Shown here: piece after piece, positions 28,269 to 36,502 of the stretch
Position numbering within the stretch: position 1 is the first letter of the stretch
How the letters are laid out: each line of letters opens with the position of its first letter
Assembly (NCBI RefSeq): GCF_020165195.1
Contig: NZ_JAIUHR010000021.1
Span: forward strand, 46,811 to 110,810
Length of the DNA stretch: 64,000 bases
Direction of reading: 5' to 3'
Source of the DNA: Mesorhizobium sp. CA14
Lineage (GTDB): Bacteria; Pseudomonadota; Alphaproteobacteria; Rhizobiales; Rhizobiaceae
Translations under genes and position numbers: made by a program
The notes under the pieces: model-generated
What the model was told of the DNA's origin: nothing
What the model saw: only the letters and a program-made list of their open reading frames with translations
Database searches by the model: none

Positions 28269-29024
28269 TCAATGACCCAGGACCTGCGACAGGAATTGCC
28301 GCGTGCGCTCGCTTCGGCAGGAGGTGAAGAATTCCGCCGGCGGCGCTTCTTCGACGATCTCGCCGCCGTCCATGAAAACCACCCGGTCGGCAACGCGGCG
28401 CGCGAAGCCCATCTCGTGGGTGACGCAGATCATCGTCATGCCTTCAGAGGCAAGCGTGACCATGACGTCCAGCACCTCGGCGATCATTTCAGGATCGAGC
28501 GCCGAGGTCGGCTCGTCGAACAGCATGAGTTGCGGCTGCATGCAAAGGGCGCGCGCGATCGCGACACGTTGCTGCTGGCCGCCGGAGAGCTGGCCGGGAA
28601 ACTTCATCGCTTGTTCGGGGATGCGGACCTTCTCAAGATAGCCCCGGGCCGTCGCCTCTGCTTCCGCGCGCGGCCGCTTGCGCACCATCATCGGCGCGAT
28701 CATGCAGTTCTCCAGCACGCTCATGTGCGGAAACAGGTTGAAGTGTTGGAACACCATGCCGACTTCGCGCCTGATCCCGTCGATGTTGCCGACATCGTCG
28801 TTGAGCTCGGTGCCGAGCACGGTGATACGTCCGCCATCGTGCTGCTCGAGCCGGTTGATGCAGCGGATCATGGTGGATTTGCCGGAGCCGGAGGGGCCGC
28901 AGACGACGACCTTTTCGCCCCGCTGCACGCACAGGTTTATCTTTCGCAGCGCGTGGAACGAGCCATAGTATTTGTCGAGGTCTTCGATATGCACGGCAGC
29001 GCCGGGTGACTGGGTCGAATTCAC
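28269..29024 (-). CDS. aapP: General amino-acid ABC transporter, ATP-binding protein
   Basis: A 251-residue ATPase of the polar amino-acid uptake (PAAT) family. Walker A is GPSGSGKST, the Q-loop is in VFQHFNLFPH, the ABC signature is LSGGQQQRVAIARAL, Walker B is LMLFDEPTSALD, and the switch His is in VTHEMGFA. It starts nine bases after the AapM-like stop. It energises import by the AapJQM-like proteins at the inner membrane. The presence of this transporter next to hydantoinase, aminotransferase and decarboxylase genes suggests an amino acid or amino-acid derivative as the imported compound. A genome usually has one housekeeping aap operon, so this may be a dedicated paralogue. Confidence 0.9.
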   Translation of the reverse strand: MNSTQSPGAAVHIEDLDKYYGSFHALRKINLCVQRGEKVVVCGPSGSGKSTMIRCINRLEQHDGGRITVLGTELNDDVGNIDGIRREVGMVFQHFNLFPHMSVLENCMIAPMMVRKRPRAEAEATARGYLEKVRIPEQAMKFPGQLSGGQQQRVAIARALCMQPQLMLFDEPTSALDPEMIAEVLDVMVTLASEGMTMICVTHEMGFARRVADRVVFMDGGEIVEEAPPAEFFTSCRSERTRQFLSQVLGH

Positions 29025-29033
29025 TTGGGCTTC

Positions 29034-30122
29034 CTATCGTTCGCCGACCGACATGCGCCGCTCGAGGAAGGCGCCATAGCGGGACAGGCTGAAGACGAAG
29101 ACGAAATAGATCATGGCGATGAAGGCATAGACCTCGACATAGGCGAAGCGCCATTCGCCGGTGCCGTAAGCGGCGTTGCCCGAAGCCAGGATCTCGAAGA
29201 AGCCGACGATCACCACCAGCGAAGTTTCCTTGAACGAGATGACGAACTGGTTGATAGTGGCTGGTAGCGCGTTGCGCATGGCCTGCGGCAGCAGGATGCG
29301 GCCGATGCGTTGCCAATAGCTCATGCCGAGCGCCATGGCGGCTTCTTCCTGCCCCTTCGGCACGCCTTGCATGCCGCCTCTGACGATCTCCGCCTGATAG
29401 GCGGAGAAGAACAGGGCGGAGCCGAAGATCACCCGGTAGAGTTTGTCGCCTACCATCCATTGCGGCAGCGCGAAGGGCAGGACGACGGCGAAGGTGAACA
29501 GGATCGAGATCAGCGGCAGCGAGCGGACGCCATCGATGATGAGACCGGTGGTGCGCGATATCCAGGGCAGGTCCGAGCGGCGCAGCAGCGCCAGGCAGAT
29601 CGCCAGCGGGAAGCCGATAAGGCAGGTGGTGACGAAGATGAAGAGGGTGAGCGCCAGCCCGCCCCAGGCTTCCTCGCCGACATGGGGCAGGCCAAGCACG
29701 CCGCCCTTCATCAGCACGTAGTAGAGGCCTGCCCCGGTCCCCCAGACGAGCGCGATGCGGCGGCCTGTCCAGAAGGCTGGAATGCAGCTCAGCACCGTCA
29801 TCACCACCACGGCTATACAGGCCAACGCCGAACGCCATTGCTCCTCGAAAGGATAGAGGCCGAAGAGGATGATGCGCCACCTGGCCGCGATGACCGACCA
29901 GCACGCTCCCGCCGCCGCCTGGCAGGCCTCGGGCCCGCCGCTTGTCGTGAACACGGCCGAGAAGATCGCCCAGTTGAGCAGCTTCCACACGACGAAAACC
30001 ATGATTGCCAGGGATATCAGCGAGAGCAGTGTCTGAAGCGGCGTCGCGAAGAAGCGACGCCTCAGGTCTTCGAGCCTGCCCGGGGTAGGGGGAGCGACAA
30101 TGACCATCTCCATCTCTGTCAT
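29034..30122 (-). CDS. aapM: General amino-acid ABC transporter, permease AapM-like
   Basis: A 362-residue inner-membrane permease. It has a long N-terminal part with hydrophobic helices (LLSLISLAIMVFVVWKLL, IALVWGTGAGLYYVL) and the C-terminal PAAT permease domain with the EAA loop EIVRGGMQGVPKGQEEAAMALG, shown here in pieces (YQAEIVRGGMQ, KGQEEAAMALGMS). Large size and the extra N-terminal region are typical of AapM rather than of short HisM-type permeases. Start and the AapQ-like stop overlap by four bases (ATGA). It would pair with the AapQ-like protein in the membrane. Confidence 0.88.
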   Translation of the reverse strand: MTEMEMVIVAPPTPGRLEDLRRRFFATPLQTLLSLISLAIMVFVVWKLLNWAIFSAVFTTSGGPEACQAAAGACWSVIAARWRIILFGLYPFEEQWRSALACIAVVVMTVLSCIPAFWTGRRIALVWGTGAGLYYVLMKGGVLGLPHVGEEAWGGLALTLFIFVTTCLIGFPLAICLALLRRSDLPWISRTTGLIIDGVRSLPLISILFTFAVVLPFALPQWMVGDKLYRVIFGSALFFSAYQAEIVRGGMQGVPKGQEEAAMALGMSYWQRIGRILLPQAMRNALPATINQFVISFKETSLVVIVGFFEILASGNAAYGTGEWRFAYVEVYAFIAMIYFVFVFSLSRYGAFLERRMSVGER

Positions 30123-31288
30123 CCCCTCAGTTGATTGCCCTTCAGGGCAATGGCCTTGTTGACGCGATTGAAGACGGCGGCGAGGCTGAGATTGATGCCG
30201 AGGAATCCGGTCATCAGGATGCCGATCGCTTCCAGCGTCTGGCCCGAGTGGTTAATCGTCAGCGCCACGATCATGAAGAAGTCGGTGAAGCCGACCGCAA
30301 TACCCATGGTCGTCGCCTTCATCAGCCAGACATACTGGTTGGCGAGGATCGGCAGCATGGCGCGCAGCGCCAGCGGCAGCCGCACCAGCGTGAAGACCCG
30401 CCAGGGGCTGAGGCCGAGCGAGAGCGCGGCCTCCATCTGGCCCTTGCCGACAGCCTTGAAGCCGCCGCGCACGATCTCGGCGATGTAGGAACCGCCATAG
30501 ATGGCGATGGCGATGGCTAAAGCGGAAAACTCCGGCGGAATGCGCAGGCCTCCCTTGAGATTGAGCCCTTGTAAGGCGGGGAAGTCGAGCAGCGGCAGGT
30601 CGGGCAGGCGGCCAAACGCGAGGATGACGGCTGCAGTGGCCAGTGCGGTCGCCGCCGCGGTGAGCTGAATGCCAAGCCGCTCGCCGATCGGTTGGCTGAG
30701 GCGCGATGTTCGTCCGAGCCAGGCAGGAAGCGCGACGGCCGCGATTATGGCCACGACGGCTGCCACCAATGCCGCGCGCCCGACATTGGGGATCGGCAGG
30801 TAGAGGCCGCGGCTGGTCAGCAGCATGCCGAAGGCCTCATGTGCTGCACGCGGCGTCGGCAGATGGGTGATCACCGCGTACCAGAAGAAGACCTGAAGGA
30901 TCAGTGGGATGTTGCGGAAGATGTCGACATAGGTGCGGCCGAGCAACCGCGCCAACTCGTTCGAGGAGGTGCGCGCCAGGCCGACTATCGTTCCGACGAT
31001 CGTCGCCAGCATCAGCCCGACGGTACCGAGAAACAGCGTGTTGACGATGCCGATGAGGAAGTACCACCAATAGGGGTCATTGGCCGTGGCAGGCAGCAGC
31101 GAGAAGTTCACGTCCCAGCCCGTCGACTTGAACAGGAAGTCGAAGCCGGACGTGATGCCTTGCTCAGCAAGGTTCCGCCTGGCGATCATCACGCAGGCGA
31201 GGACCAAACCGCTAAGCGAGCCGACGTAAAGAACCTGCAACAGCGTGTTGCGGACCCTCTGATTTCTCAGCAGGCTGATCATCGGCAT
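30119..31288 (-). CDS. aapQ: General amino-acid ABC transporter, permease AapQ-like
   Basis: A 389-residue permease. An N-terminal helix (LLQVLYVGSLSGLVLACVM) is followed by SGFDFLFKSTGWDVNFSLL, a stretch characteristic of AapQ/BztB proteins. Further helices and the EAA-type loop (YIAEIVRGGFKAV, KGQMEAALSLG) come in the C-terminal half. It lies downstream of the binding-protein gene across a 91-bp gap that holds a stable hairpin, and it overlaps the AapM-like gene by four bases. It forms the heterodimeric channel with AapM. Confidence 0.88.
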   Translation of the reverse strand: MPMISLLRNQRVRNTLLQVLYVGSLSGLVLACVMIARRNLAEQGITSGFDFLFKSTGWDVNFSLLPATANDPYWWYFLIGIVNTLFLGTVGLMLATIVGTIVGLARTSSNELARLLGRTYVDIFRNIPLILQVFFWYAVITHLPTPRAAHEAFGMLLTSRGLYLPIPNVGRAALVAAVVAIIAAVALPAWLGRTSRLSQPIGERLGIQLTAAATALATAAVILAFGRLPDLPLLDFPALQGLNLKGGLRIPPEFSALAIAIAIYGGSYIAEIVRGGFKAVGKGQMEAALSLGLSPWRVFTLVRLPLALRAMLPILANQYVWLMKATTMGIAVGFTDFFMIVALTINHSGQTLEAIGILMTGFLGINLSLAAVFNRVNKAIALKGNQLRG

Positions 31289-31310
31289 CTTCCCAAATTG
31301 GCGCCGGCTC

Positions 31311-31331
31311 CGCCCGGCAGGAAGCCGGGCG
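31311..31331 (-). terminator. Intra-operon hairpin between aapJ-like and aapQ-like genes
   Basis: A perfect 8-bp inverted repeat with a 5-nt loop: CGCCCGGC (31311-31318), AGGAA, GCCGGGCG (31324-31331). It has no long U-tract on the minus-strand transcript. Such hairpins between a binding-protein gene and its permease genes commonly stabilise the upstream message or attenuate readthrough, so that more binding protein than permease is made. Confidence 0.6.
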
Positions 31332-31379
31332 AGGCTCGAAGCGATGCGATAGGAACGGATCAGTCGATCACCAAGGGGA

Positions 31380-32414
31380 TCAATCGATCACCAGCGGGAA
31401 CAGGACGCCGCCATTGTTCCAGAGGTTGGTCAGCTCGCGATCCATCTTGTAGGGCGAGTTCTTGCCGAGATCGCGATCGAAGATCTCGCCATAGTTGCCG
31501 ACCTTCTTGATCACGTTGTAGGCCCAGTCGTCGGACAGGCCGAGACCCTTGCCCATACCAGGGGTGACGCCAAGGAATTTCGCCACTTGCGGCGAGGTCG
31601 GCTTGGTCTTGAGCTCGTCGACGTTCTTGGAGGTGATGCCTTCCTGCTCGGCGAAGATCAGGGTGCTCAGCGTCCAATTGGCGATGTCGACCCAGTTGTC
31701 GTCGCCCTGGCGCATGATCATCACTTCGGGTTCGACGGCGAGCACGTCGGGCAGGATCACATGGTCCTCGACCTTGCTCTTGGCGATGCGGGCGATGGCC
31801 AGCGTCGGGCCCCATTGCGCATAGAGATCGCAGCGGCCGGAGAAATAGGCCTGTTCGAGTTCTTCGGTCTTCTCGATCAGCACCGGCTCGAGCTTGATGC
31901 CGAGCTTCTGGGCGTAGGCTGCGACCTGCTGCTCCTGCGAGGTCCCGGCGGGGATGCAGATCGTGCCGCCATTGGCGTCCTTGAGCGACTTCAGATTGAG
32001 CTCCTTATGCGCCATTACCTTGGTCGTGCCGAGGTAATAGGACATCGAGAATTGCAGGCCGAGCTCGGTGTCGCGGCTGAGCGTGCCGCCGGACGCCTTG
32101 ATGATGATGTCGACGTCGCCCGACTGGAGCGAAGGCCAGCGCTGCGCCCAACTGATCGGCACGACCTTCAGCTTCGCCGGATCGCCGAACACGGCCGTGG
32201 CCATCGCCTTGCAAAGGTCGATGTCCATGCCCTTCCAATTGCCCTTGTCGTCCACCTCGGCGAAGCCGAGATAGGAGCCATCGTGGCCGGTGCAGTTGAG
32301 CACGCCGCGGGCCTTCACGGTCTCCAGCGTCTTGCCGCCGGCGGCTTGCGCCGGTGCCGCCAGATGAACGAGGCCCAGGGCTATGGCAGCGGCCCCCCAT
32401 TTGGTCATTTTCAT
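31380..32414 (-). CDS. aapJ: General amino-acid ABC transporter, periplasmic binding protein
   Basis: A 344-residue periplasmic protein with signal peptide MKMTKWGAAAIALGLVHLAA... cleaved after AQA. The mature domain has GVLNCTGHDGSYLGFAEVD, DIDLCKAMATAVFGD and the C-terminal NVIKKVGNYGEIFDRDLG, all typical of AapJ/BztA family 3 binding proteins. The start is the ATG at 32414, with GTGGAG about 8 nt upstream; a GTG 15 nt earlier is an alternative. It captures the ligand for AapQMP. Just after its stop, 31365-31384 carries a partial duplicate of the last codons (LVID). A LysR gene lies 88 bp upstream on the same strand and may control the operon. Confidence 0.88.
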   Translation of the reverse strand: MKMTKWGAAAIALGLVHLAAPAQAAGGKTLETVKARGVLNCTGHDGSYLGFAEVDDKGNWKGMDIDLCKAMATAVFGDPAKLKVVPISWAQRWPSLQSGDVDIIIKASGGTLSRDTELGLQFSMSYYLGTTKVMAHKELNLKSLKDANGGTICIPAGTSQEQQVAAYAQKLGIKLEPVLIEKTEELEQAYFSGRCDLYAQWGPTLAIARIAKSKVEDHVILPDVLAVEPEVMIMRQGDDNWVDIANWTLSTLIFAEQEGITSKNVDELKTKPTSPQVAKFLGVTPGMGKGLGLSDDWAYNVIKKVGNYGEIFDRDLGKNSPYKMDRELTNLWNNGGVLFPLVID

Positions 32415-32502
32415 GTTTGTTGTCTCCACTGTTGAGGTTGTTCCGTTTCTTGTTGTTGGAGCCCCACAAGATTGCTTCGGAGCCCGGTCTAGAAGCCGCT
32501 CC

Positions 32503-33450
32503 CTATTCGGAAAGCGGAGTCGGTTTCGGCAAGGAGAGCTTGAGGTCGCTGCGCCAATCCTGCTGTGCCAGCCAGCGATGCAGCGCGGCCACCGCCTTCA
32601 CGCGCAGATGCCCGCGCGGGACGACGAGGTAGAAACCGGGGACTTCCTCCGGCTTCATGTCGGCGATGGCATCGCGGCCGATCGGCGCGACCAGCGCGCC
32701 GGAGCGGAAATCCTCCTCGGCGTCGATGACCGAAACCAAACCGACGCCGATGCCTTGCAGGGTCGCCCGGCGCATGGTTGCCGCGTCGTCGAAGCTGACG
32801 CTGCGGTCGCCATCCGTCAGCTCTACGCCGAGGTGTCGCAATATGTCCGGCCACAGGCGCTTCGACTTGACGGTGTCGAGCAGCGTGAATTTCGTCAGAT
32901 CATGCGCCGACTTGATCTTCTCGCCGATCGCCGGCGTGCAGCAGATGATCTTGGGGTCCGGCACAAGCAGGGTGGTCTCGTAGTCGGGCCAGTTGCCGTA
33001 GCCCCACTGCACCGTCATATCGATGTCGTCGCGCCCGAAGTCGGGCAGGTCGACCATCGTGGTCAGGCGAAGGTCGGCGCCCGGCAGGATCTCGCGGAAG
33101 AGCGAAAGCCTGGGCAGCAGATAGTGCGTGGCGAAATAGGGGCTGGCATTGAGGTTGATGCGATCGCGATAGTTCGACTTGGTGACGCGGCGCACGCCCT
33201 CGGAGAATTCGTCGAAGCCCGCCTTGACGTAGTGCGAGAGCAGGATCGCCGACTCGGTCAATTCGATCGAGCGGCCCTTACGCTCGAACAAAGTGACCTG
33301 CAGCGTGTCTTCCAGGAGCTTGATCTGCTGTCCGACCGCCTGCGGCGTCACTAGCAGCTCGTCGGCGGCCTGCCGAAAGCTCTTGTGCTGCACGACCGCG
33401 TGGAAGACGCGCAGAGCGTTGAGCGAGGGAAGGCGAAGCTTGCCGGTCAT
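32503..33450 (-). CDS. LysR-family transcriptional regulator (GcvA-like)
   Basis: A 315-residue LysR-type regulator. The N-terminal winged HTH (about 5-65) contains ALRVFHAVVQHKSFRQAADE and LLVTPQAVGQQIKLLED. The rest is a periplasmic-binding-like effector domain ending LPKPTPLSE. The ATG at 33450 follows a strong AGGAGG ribosome-binding site. The wording of the HTH (SLNALRVFHAV, AVGQQIKLLE) is like GcvA-type activators. It lies directly upstream of, and in the same direction as, the Aap-like transporter genes, so it probably responds to the compound they import. LysR genes are more often divergent from their targets; here it may head the operon. Confidence 0.85.
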   Translation of the reverse strand: MTGKLRLPSLNALRVFHAVVQHKSFRQAADELLVTPQAVGQQIKLLEDTLQVTLFERKGRSIELTESAILLSHYVKAGFDEFSEGVRRVTKSNYRDRINLNASPYFATHYLLPRLSLFREILPGADLRLTTMVDLPDFGRDDIDMTVQWGYGNWPDYETTLLVPDPKIICCTPAIGEKIKSAHDLTKFTLLDTVKSKRLWPDILRHLGVELTDGDRSVSFDDAATMRRATLQGIGVGLVSVIDAEEDFRSGALVAPIGRDAIADMKPEEVPGFYLVVPRGHLRVKAVAALHRWLAQQDWRSDLKLSLPKPTPLSE

Positions 33451-33531
33451 GGTGAATTCCGCCTCCTTTCGTTCGAGACTCCATCGGTCATGCACTGCTG
33501 GATATCAGCCGTGCCCGGCTGGCGAAGTTGG

Positions 33532-34281
33532 TCAGGCGTAGATGTAACCACCTGAAACGATGACATTTTCGCCGGTCATGTAAGTGTTCTTGGGGCCGCC
33601 GGTCATGAGCACCCATTCGGCGATTTCGGTCGGCTCGGCGCCGCGGCCGAGCGGGCTTGCCTTGGCCAGCTCCTCTAGGAAGCCGAGCGCCTTCGCCTTC
33701 TCGGTCGCCATGCCGGCCGGCGCGACGGAGTTCACCAGGATGCCGTCCTTGGCGACGTAATGGGCGAAGGACCGCGTCAGGCTGACGACCGCTGCCTTTG
33801 TCGCCGCGTAATGGGCGTTCTGCGGATGCGCCTTGAAGGCGTCGACGGACGTCAGGTTGACGATGCGGCCACGCACTTGGGCTTTCGGTTCCTGTGACTG
33901 CATGTGGCGGACCGCCACCACCATCATATGGTAGGTGCCCTTGATGTTGATGCCGTTGGAGGCGTCCCACTCGGCATCGGTGATCTCAAGCAGCGGCCGG
34001 CGCGGATAGATGGCGGCGCAGTTGATCAGCGTGTCGACGCGGCCGAGCTTGGCCACGATGGCATTGAAAGCGGCATGGCATTGCGGGCCGACCTGGATGT
34101 CGCAGGTTGCGGCGGCGGCCGGCAGGCCCTTGGCCTTGGCCGGGGCTAGCGCGCTCTCCGCCGCTGCCTGGTTGATGTCGATGATGCCGATCTTGGCCGC
34201 CCCGGCCTCGACAGCCATTTTGGCCAGGAGCGCGCCGAGGCCGGCACCGCCGCCAACGATCAGAACGGAAAGGTCTTTCAT
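33532..34281 (-). CDS. Short-chain dehydrogenase/reductase (SDR 1)
   Basis: A 249-residue classical SDR. The cofactor motif GGGAGLG (about 10-16) replaces the usual TGxxxGIG, the NAG-like motif is NCAAIY, the catalytic Ser is in NLTSVDAF, and Tyr/Lys are in HYAATKAA. The C-terminal GENVIVSGGYIYA fits the family. NAD(P)-dependent oxidation or reduction of an alcohol/ketone in the cytoplasm is expected, but the substrate is not predictable. It starts ten bases after the stop of a second SDR gene, so the two are probably co-expressed and may do successive or opposite redox steps. Confidence 0.83.
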   Translation of the reverse strand: MKDLSVLIVGGGAGLGALLAKMAVEAGAAKIGIIDINQAAAESALAPAKAKGLPAAAATCDIQVGPQCHAAFNAIVAKLGRVDTLINCAAIYPRRPLLEITDAEWDASNGINIKGTYHMMVVAVRHMQSQEPKAQVRGRIVNLTSVDAFKAHPQNAHYAATKAAVVSLTRSFAHYVAKDGILVNSVAPAGMATEKAKALGFLEELAKASPLGRGAEPTEIAEWVLMTGGPKNTYMTGENVIVSGGYIYA

Positions 34282-34291
34282 CCTGTTTTCC

Positions 34292-35002
34292 TTACTTGGT
34301 GCCGCTCGGTGAAGTTGGCCAGGTCGGCATGATGTCGAAACGGGTAACGTCGGCCCATGCCGGGAGCGCGAGCACCGCAACGACCATCCTGGCCACGTCA
34401 TCGGGCTGCACCACTTTGCTGGCGTACATGGCGGCGCGTGCCTTGGCGTCGAGGATGTCCTGGTAGAGCTGCGTCTCGACGCGGCCTGCGACGATCTCCG
34501 TGACGCGGATGCCGGACGGGGAAAGATCGGCGCGCAACGCGGCGGCAAAACCGGAGATCGCCGCCTTGGTTGCCGCATAGACGGCAATGTTGGAGAACGC
34601 GGCGTGGCCCGCGACTGAGCCGGTGAACAATATGTGGCCCGACTGCCGCTCGCGCATCTGCGGCACGACGAGCCGGGTGAGCAGGATCGCCGCGCTGAGA
34701 TTGACCTCAAGAGTAGCGTCGATGTCGGCGATCTTCATGTCGGCGAAATTGCCGAGCGGCGGCATGATGCCGGCATTGTTGATCAAGACGTCGATGGTGA
34801 GATCCGCCAGCACCGATTCCAGAGCCTCGCGGTCGGTGACGTCGACGGCGATGGGGACGATGCCCGGGCGCTCGGCCTGCAGCTCCTTCAGCGCTGCTTG
34901 GCTGCGACCGATCGCATAGACGTCGTAACCGGCGTCGCTCAACGCGATCGCCATGGCTCGTCCTATGCCGCTCGTCGCTCCGGTGATGAAGGCTGTCGCC
35001 AC
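34292..35002 (-). CDS. Short-chain dehydrogenase/reductase (SDR 2)
   Basis: A 236-residue classical SDR: GATSGIG cofactor motif near the N-terminus, NNAGI, catalytic Ser in TGSVAGHAAF and YAATK for Tyr/Lys. The start is a GTG at 35002, placed five bases after GGGAGG. The frame is open upstream, but residues there read like non-coding sequence with hydrophobic runs. The protein resembles YdfG/serine-3-dehydrogenase-type SDRs in its C-terminal IVAGRVETQLY. It heads a two-gene unit with SDR 1, preceded by a 294-bp gap that should carry the promoter. Confidence 0.82.
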   Translation of the reverse strand: MATAFITGATSGIGRAMAIALSDAGYDVYAIGRSQAALKELQAERPGIVPIAVDVTDREALESVLADLTIDVLINNAGIMPPLGNFADMKIADIDATLEVNLSAAILLTRLVVPQMRERQSGHILFTGSVAGHAAFSNIAVYAATKAAISGFAAALRADLSPSGIRVTEIVAGRVETQLYQDILDAKARAAMYASKVVQPDDVARMVVAVLALPAWADVTRFDIMPTWPTSPSGTK

Positions 35003-35093
35003 GTGGGCCTCCCCATTTGCGGCTTCCCCATTGCCTGACCTTGAGTGTGCGGCGTGGGCCGACGCCGCGAAACCAAGAAAACCAGCAAAAAGG

Positions 35094-35110
35094 AAAGATA
35101 AACTTTCGAA
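35094..35110 (-). promoter_or_regulatory. Shared 17-nt box, copy 2, with CTTTCGAAAG palindrome
   Basis: Read on the minus strand this is TTCGAAAGTTTATCTTT, one mismatch from 26794-26810. It includes most of a perfect 10-bp palindrome, CTTTCGAAAG, at 35103-35112. It lies about 90 bp upstream of the SDR 2 start, in the only long gap of this part of the block (35003-35296), where I see no gene. Confidence 0.3.
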
Positions 35111-35296
35111 AGCCTTGCTGCCGGCCGGAATATTCCAACGTGCCTGTGCGACCGCAAACGCAGCCAGTTCAAGGAAAACAACGTCATCAGCGCGCGAGAG
35201 TGGGTTGTCGGCCGCAAACTGAGAAAAAACATGGCTTTCGCAAACGGCTGGCGGGGCGCGCAACGACGGAGGCGAACGACATCGAAACCGGCCAAA

Positions 35297-36085
35297 CTAC
35301 CCGGCCGTCGGCACGGGCTTTCGCAGGTCGGTGAAAAGCGAGGCCGCAGCGGCTTTCTGCTCCGCTTCGGTTGCCTGGATGCCCGAGGCTTTCGCCAGCG
35401 CGCGCACGCGTCCCAGGCTGTTCTGCAGATGCTTGCGCATCGCCTGGCGGGCTTTGCTTCCGTCCTGCCTTTCGATGGCATCGACAATGGCTTTGTGCTC
35501 GCTGTGGATGCGCGCGTAGTAACTGTCCTTGAGTGCCGGCTCGACTACATAGCCGAGTTGGAAACGCGGCACGATCATCGGTCCGAGATAGGCGAGGAAA
35601 CCATGAATGAATTCATTGCGCGCCGCCTTGGCGATCGCGAGATGGAAGTCGTAGTCGTAGTGAATCTGAACGGCGGCGGGGTCCGCATGCCGGGCGTCGA
35701 TGTCGTCCATCATGACGCGGATATCGCGTGCCTCCTTGTCGGTCCGCCGTTCCGCGCAGAGCCCGGCGGACTCCACTTCAACGCTCAGCCGCAATTCGAG
35801 CAGCGCGATGGTCTCCGGCAGGGTGCGCAGCGCCTCGTCGGGAATCGAAAAATTGCGCGGGGTCGGCGTTTCGCTGACGAACATGCCGCGCCCCTGCTGC
35901 GGCACAACCATGCCTTCTGAGCGCAGCCTCGCCACCGCCTCGCGCACGACCGTGCGGCTGACATCGTATTCGGCGCAAAGCTCCGCCTCGGTCGGCAGCT
36001 GTGCGCCGGGCTGCAACTGACCGGAGCGGATCTTTTCGGCCAGGCTCTCCGCCACCAGGGTGGAAAGCGGCTTGCGCTTCGTCAT
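35297..36085 (-). CDS. GntR-family transcriptional regulator (FadR/FCD subfamily)
   Basis: A 262-residue regulator. The N-terminal winged HTH (about 5-70) contains LPTEAELCAEYDVSRTVVRE and the wing GRGMFVSE. The C-terminal all-helical FCD domain carries the acidic/His residues that usually bind a metal and an acid ligand (DYDFHLAIAKAARNEF, RIHSEHKAIVDAI). The ATG at 36085 has GAAGGAC upstream. FadR-type regulators of sugar-acid catabolism are commonly next to GarR/aldolase genes, as here. A perfect inverted repeat in the GarR-aldolase gap (39057-39075) is its best candidate operator. The gene ends the GarR-led minus-strand series. Confidence 0.87.
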   Translation of the reverse strand: MTKRKPLSTLVAESLAEKIRSGQLQPGAQLPTEAELCAEYDVSRTVVREAVARLRSEGMVVPQQGRGMFVSETPTPRNFSIPDEALRTLPETIALLELRLSVEVESAGLCAERRTDKEARDIRVMMDDIDARHADPAAVQIHYDYDFHLAIAKAARNEFIHGFLAYLGPMIVPRFQLGYVVEPALKDSYYARIHSEHKAIVDAIERQDGSKARQAMRKHLQNSLGRVRALAKASGIQATEAEQKAAAASLFTDLRKPVPTAG

Positions 36086-36141
36086 TGAGGTCCTTCCGTT
36101 CAAATTCAGAATCGGGATGATGCCCGAACCGGCAAGACCAT

Positions 36142-36489
36142 TCAAACCGCCGCGGTGACGATCAGTTCGACCAGCATGCCGGGCTTGGCCATCCGTCCTT
36201 CGCCAGAGGAGCGCGCCGGCGCATGCTCCTTCGGCATCCAGGTGTCCCACACCGTATTGACCTCGTCGAAATCGCGCACGTCGTCCAGCCACATCTGGAC
36301 GTGGAGGATGCGGGTCTTGTCGGTGCCCGCCCTGGCGAGCAGCGCGTCGATCTTGCCGAGTACTTCACGCATCTGGTCGGCCGCGGACTGGCCTGGTCTC
36401 GCCACCTGGCCGGTGAGGTAAAGCGTGCCGTTGTGGATGACACCGTGATGAATGCGGGTGTCGAAGTCGAAGCGCTGGATGTCGCTCAC
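36142..36489 (-). CDS. RidA (YjgF/YER057c/UK114) family protein
   Basis: A 115-residue Rid-family protein. Key features are NGTLYLTGQVA, the helix QMREVLGKIDALLARAGTD, HVQMWLDDVRDFDEVNTVW, and the conserved active-site Arg93 in PARSS with Glu108 in MLVELIVTAAV. RidA-type enzymes hydrolyse enamine/imine intermediates made by PLP enzymes or FAD amino-acid oxidases. Both kinds of enzyme are encoded in this block (aminotransferase at 20.1 kb, DAO-type oxidase at 39.9 kb), so a protective or on-pathway deaminase role is reasonable. The start is GTG at 36489, after GAGGAAAA. It sits 13 bases after the SDR 3 stop. Confidence 0.85.
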   Translation of the reverse strand: MSDIQRFDFDTRIHHGVIHNGTLYLTGQVARPGQSAADQMREVLGKIDALLARAGTDKTRILHVQMWLDDVRDFDEVNTVWDTWMPKEHAPARSSGEGRMAKPGMLVELIVTAAV

Positions 36490-36502
36490 TGGGTTTTCCT
36501 CG

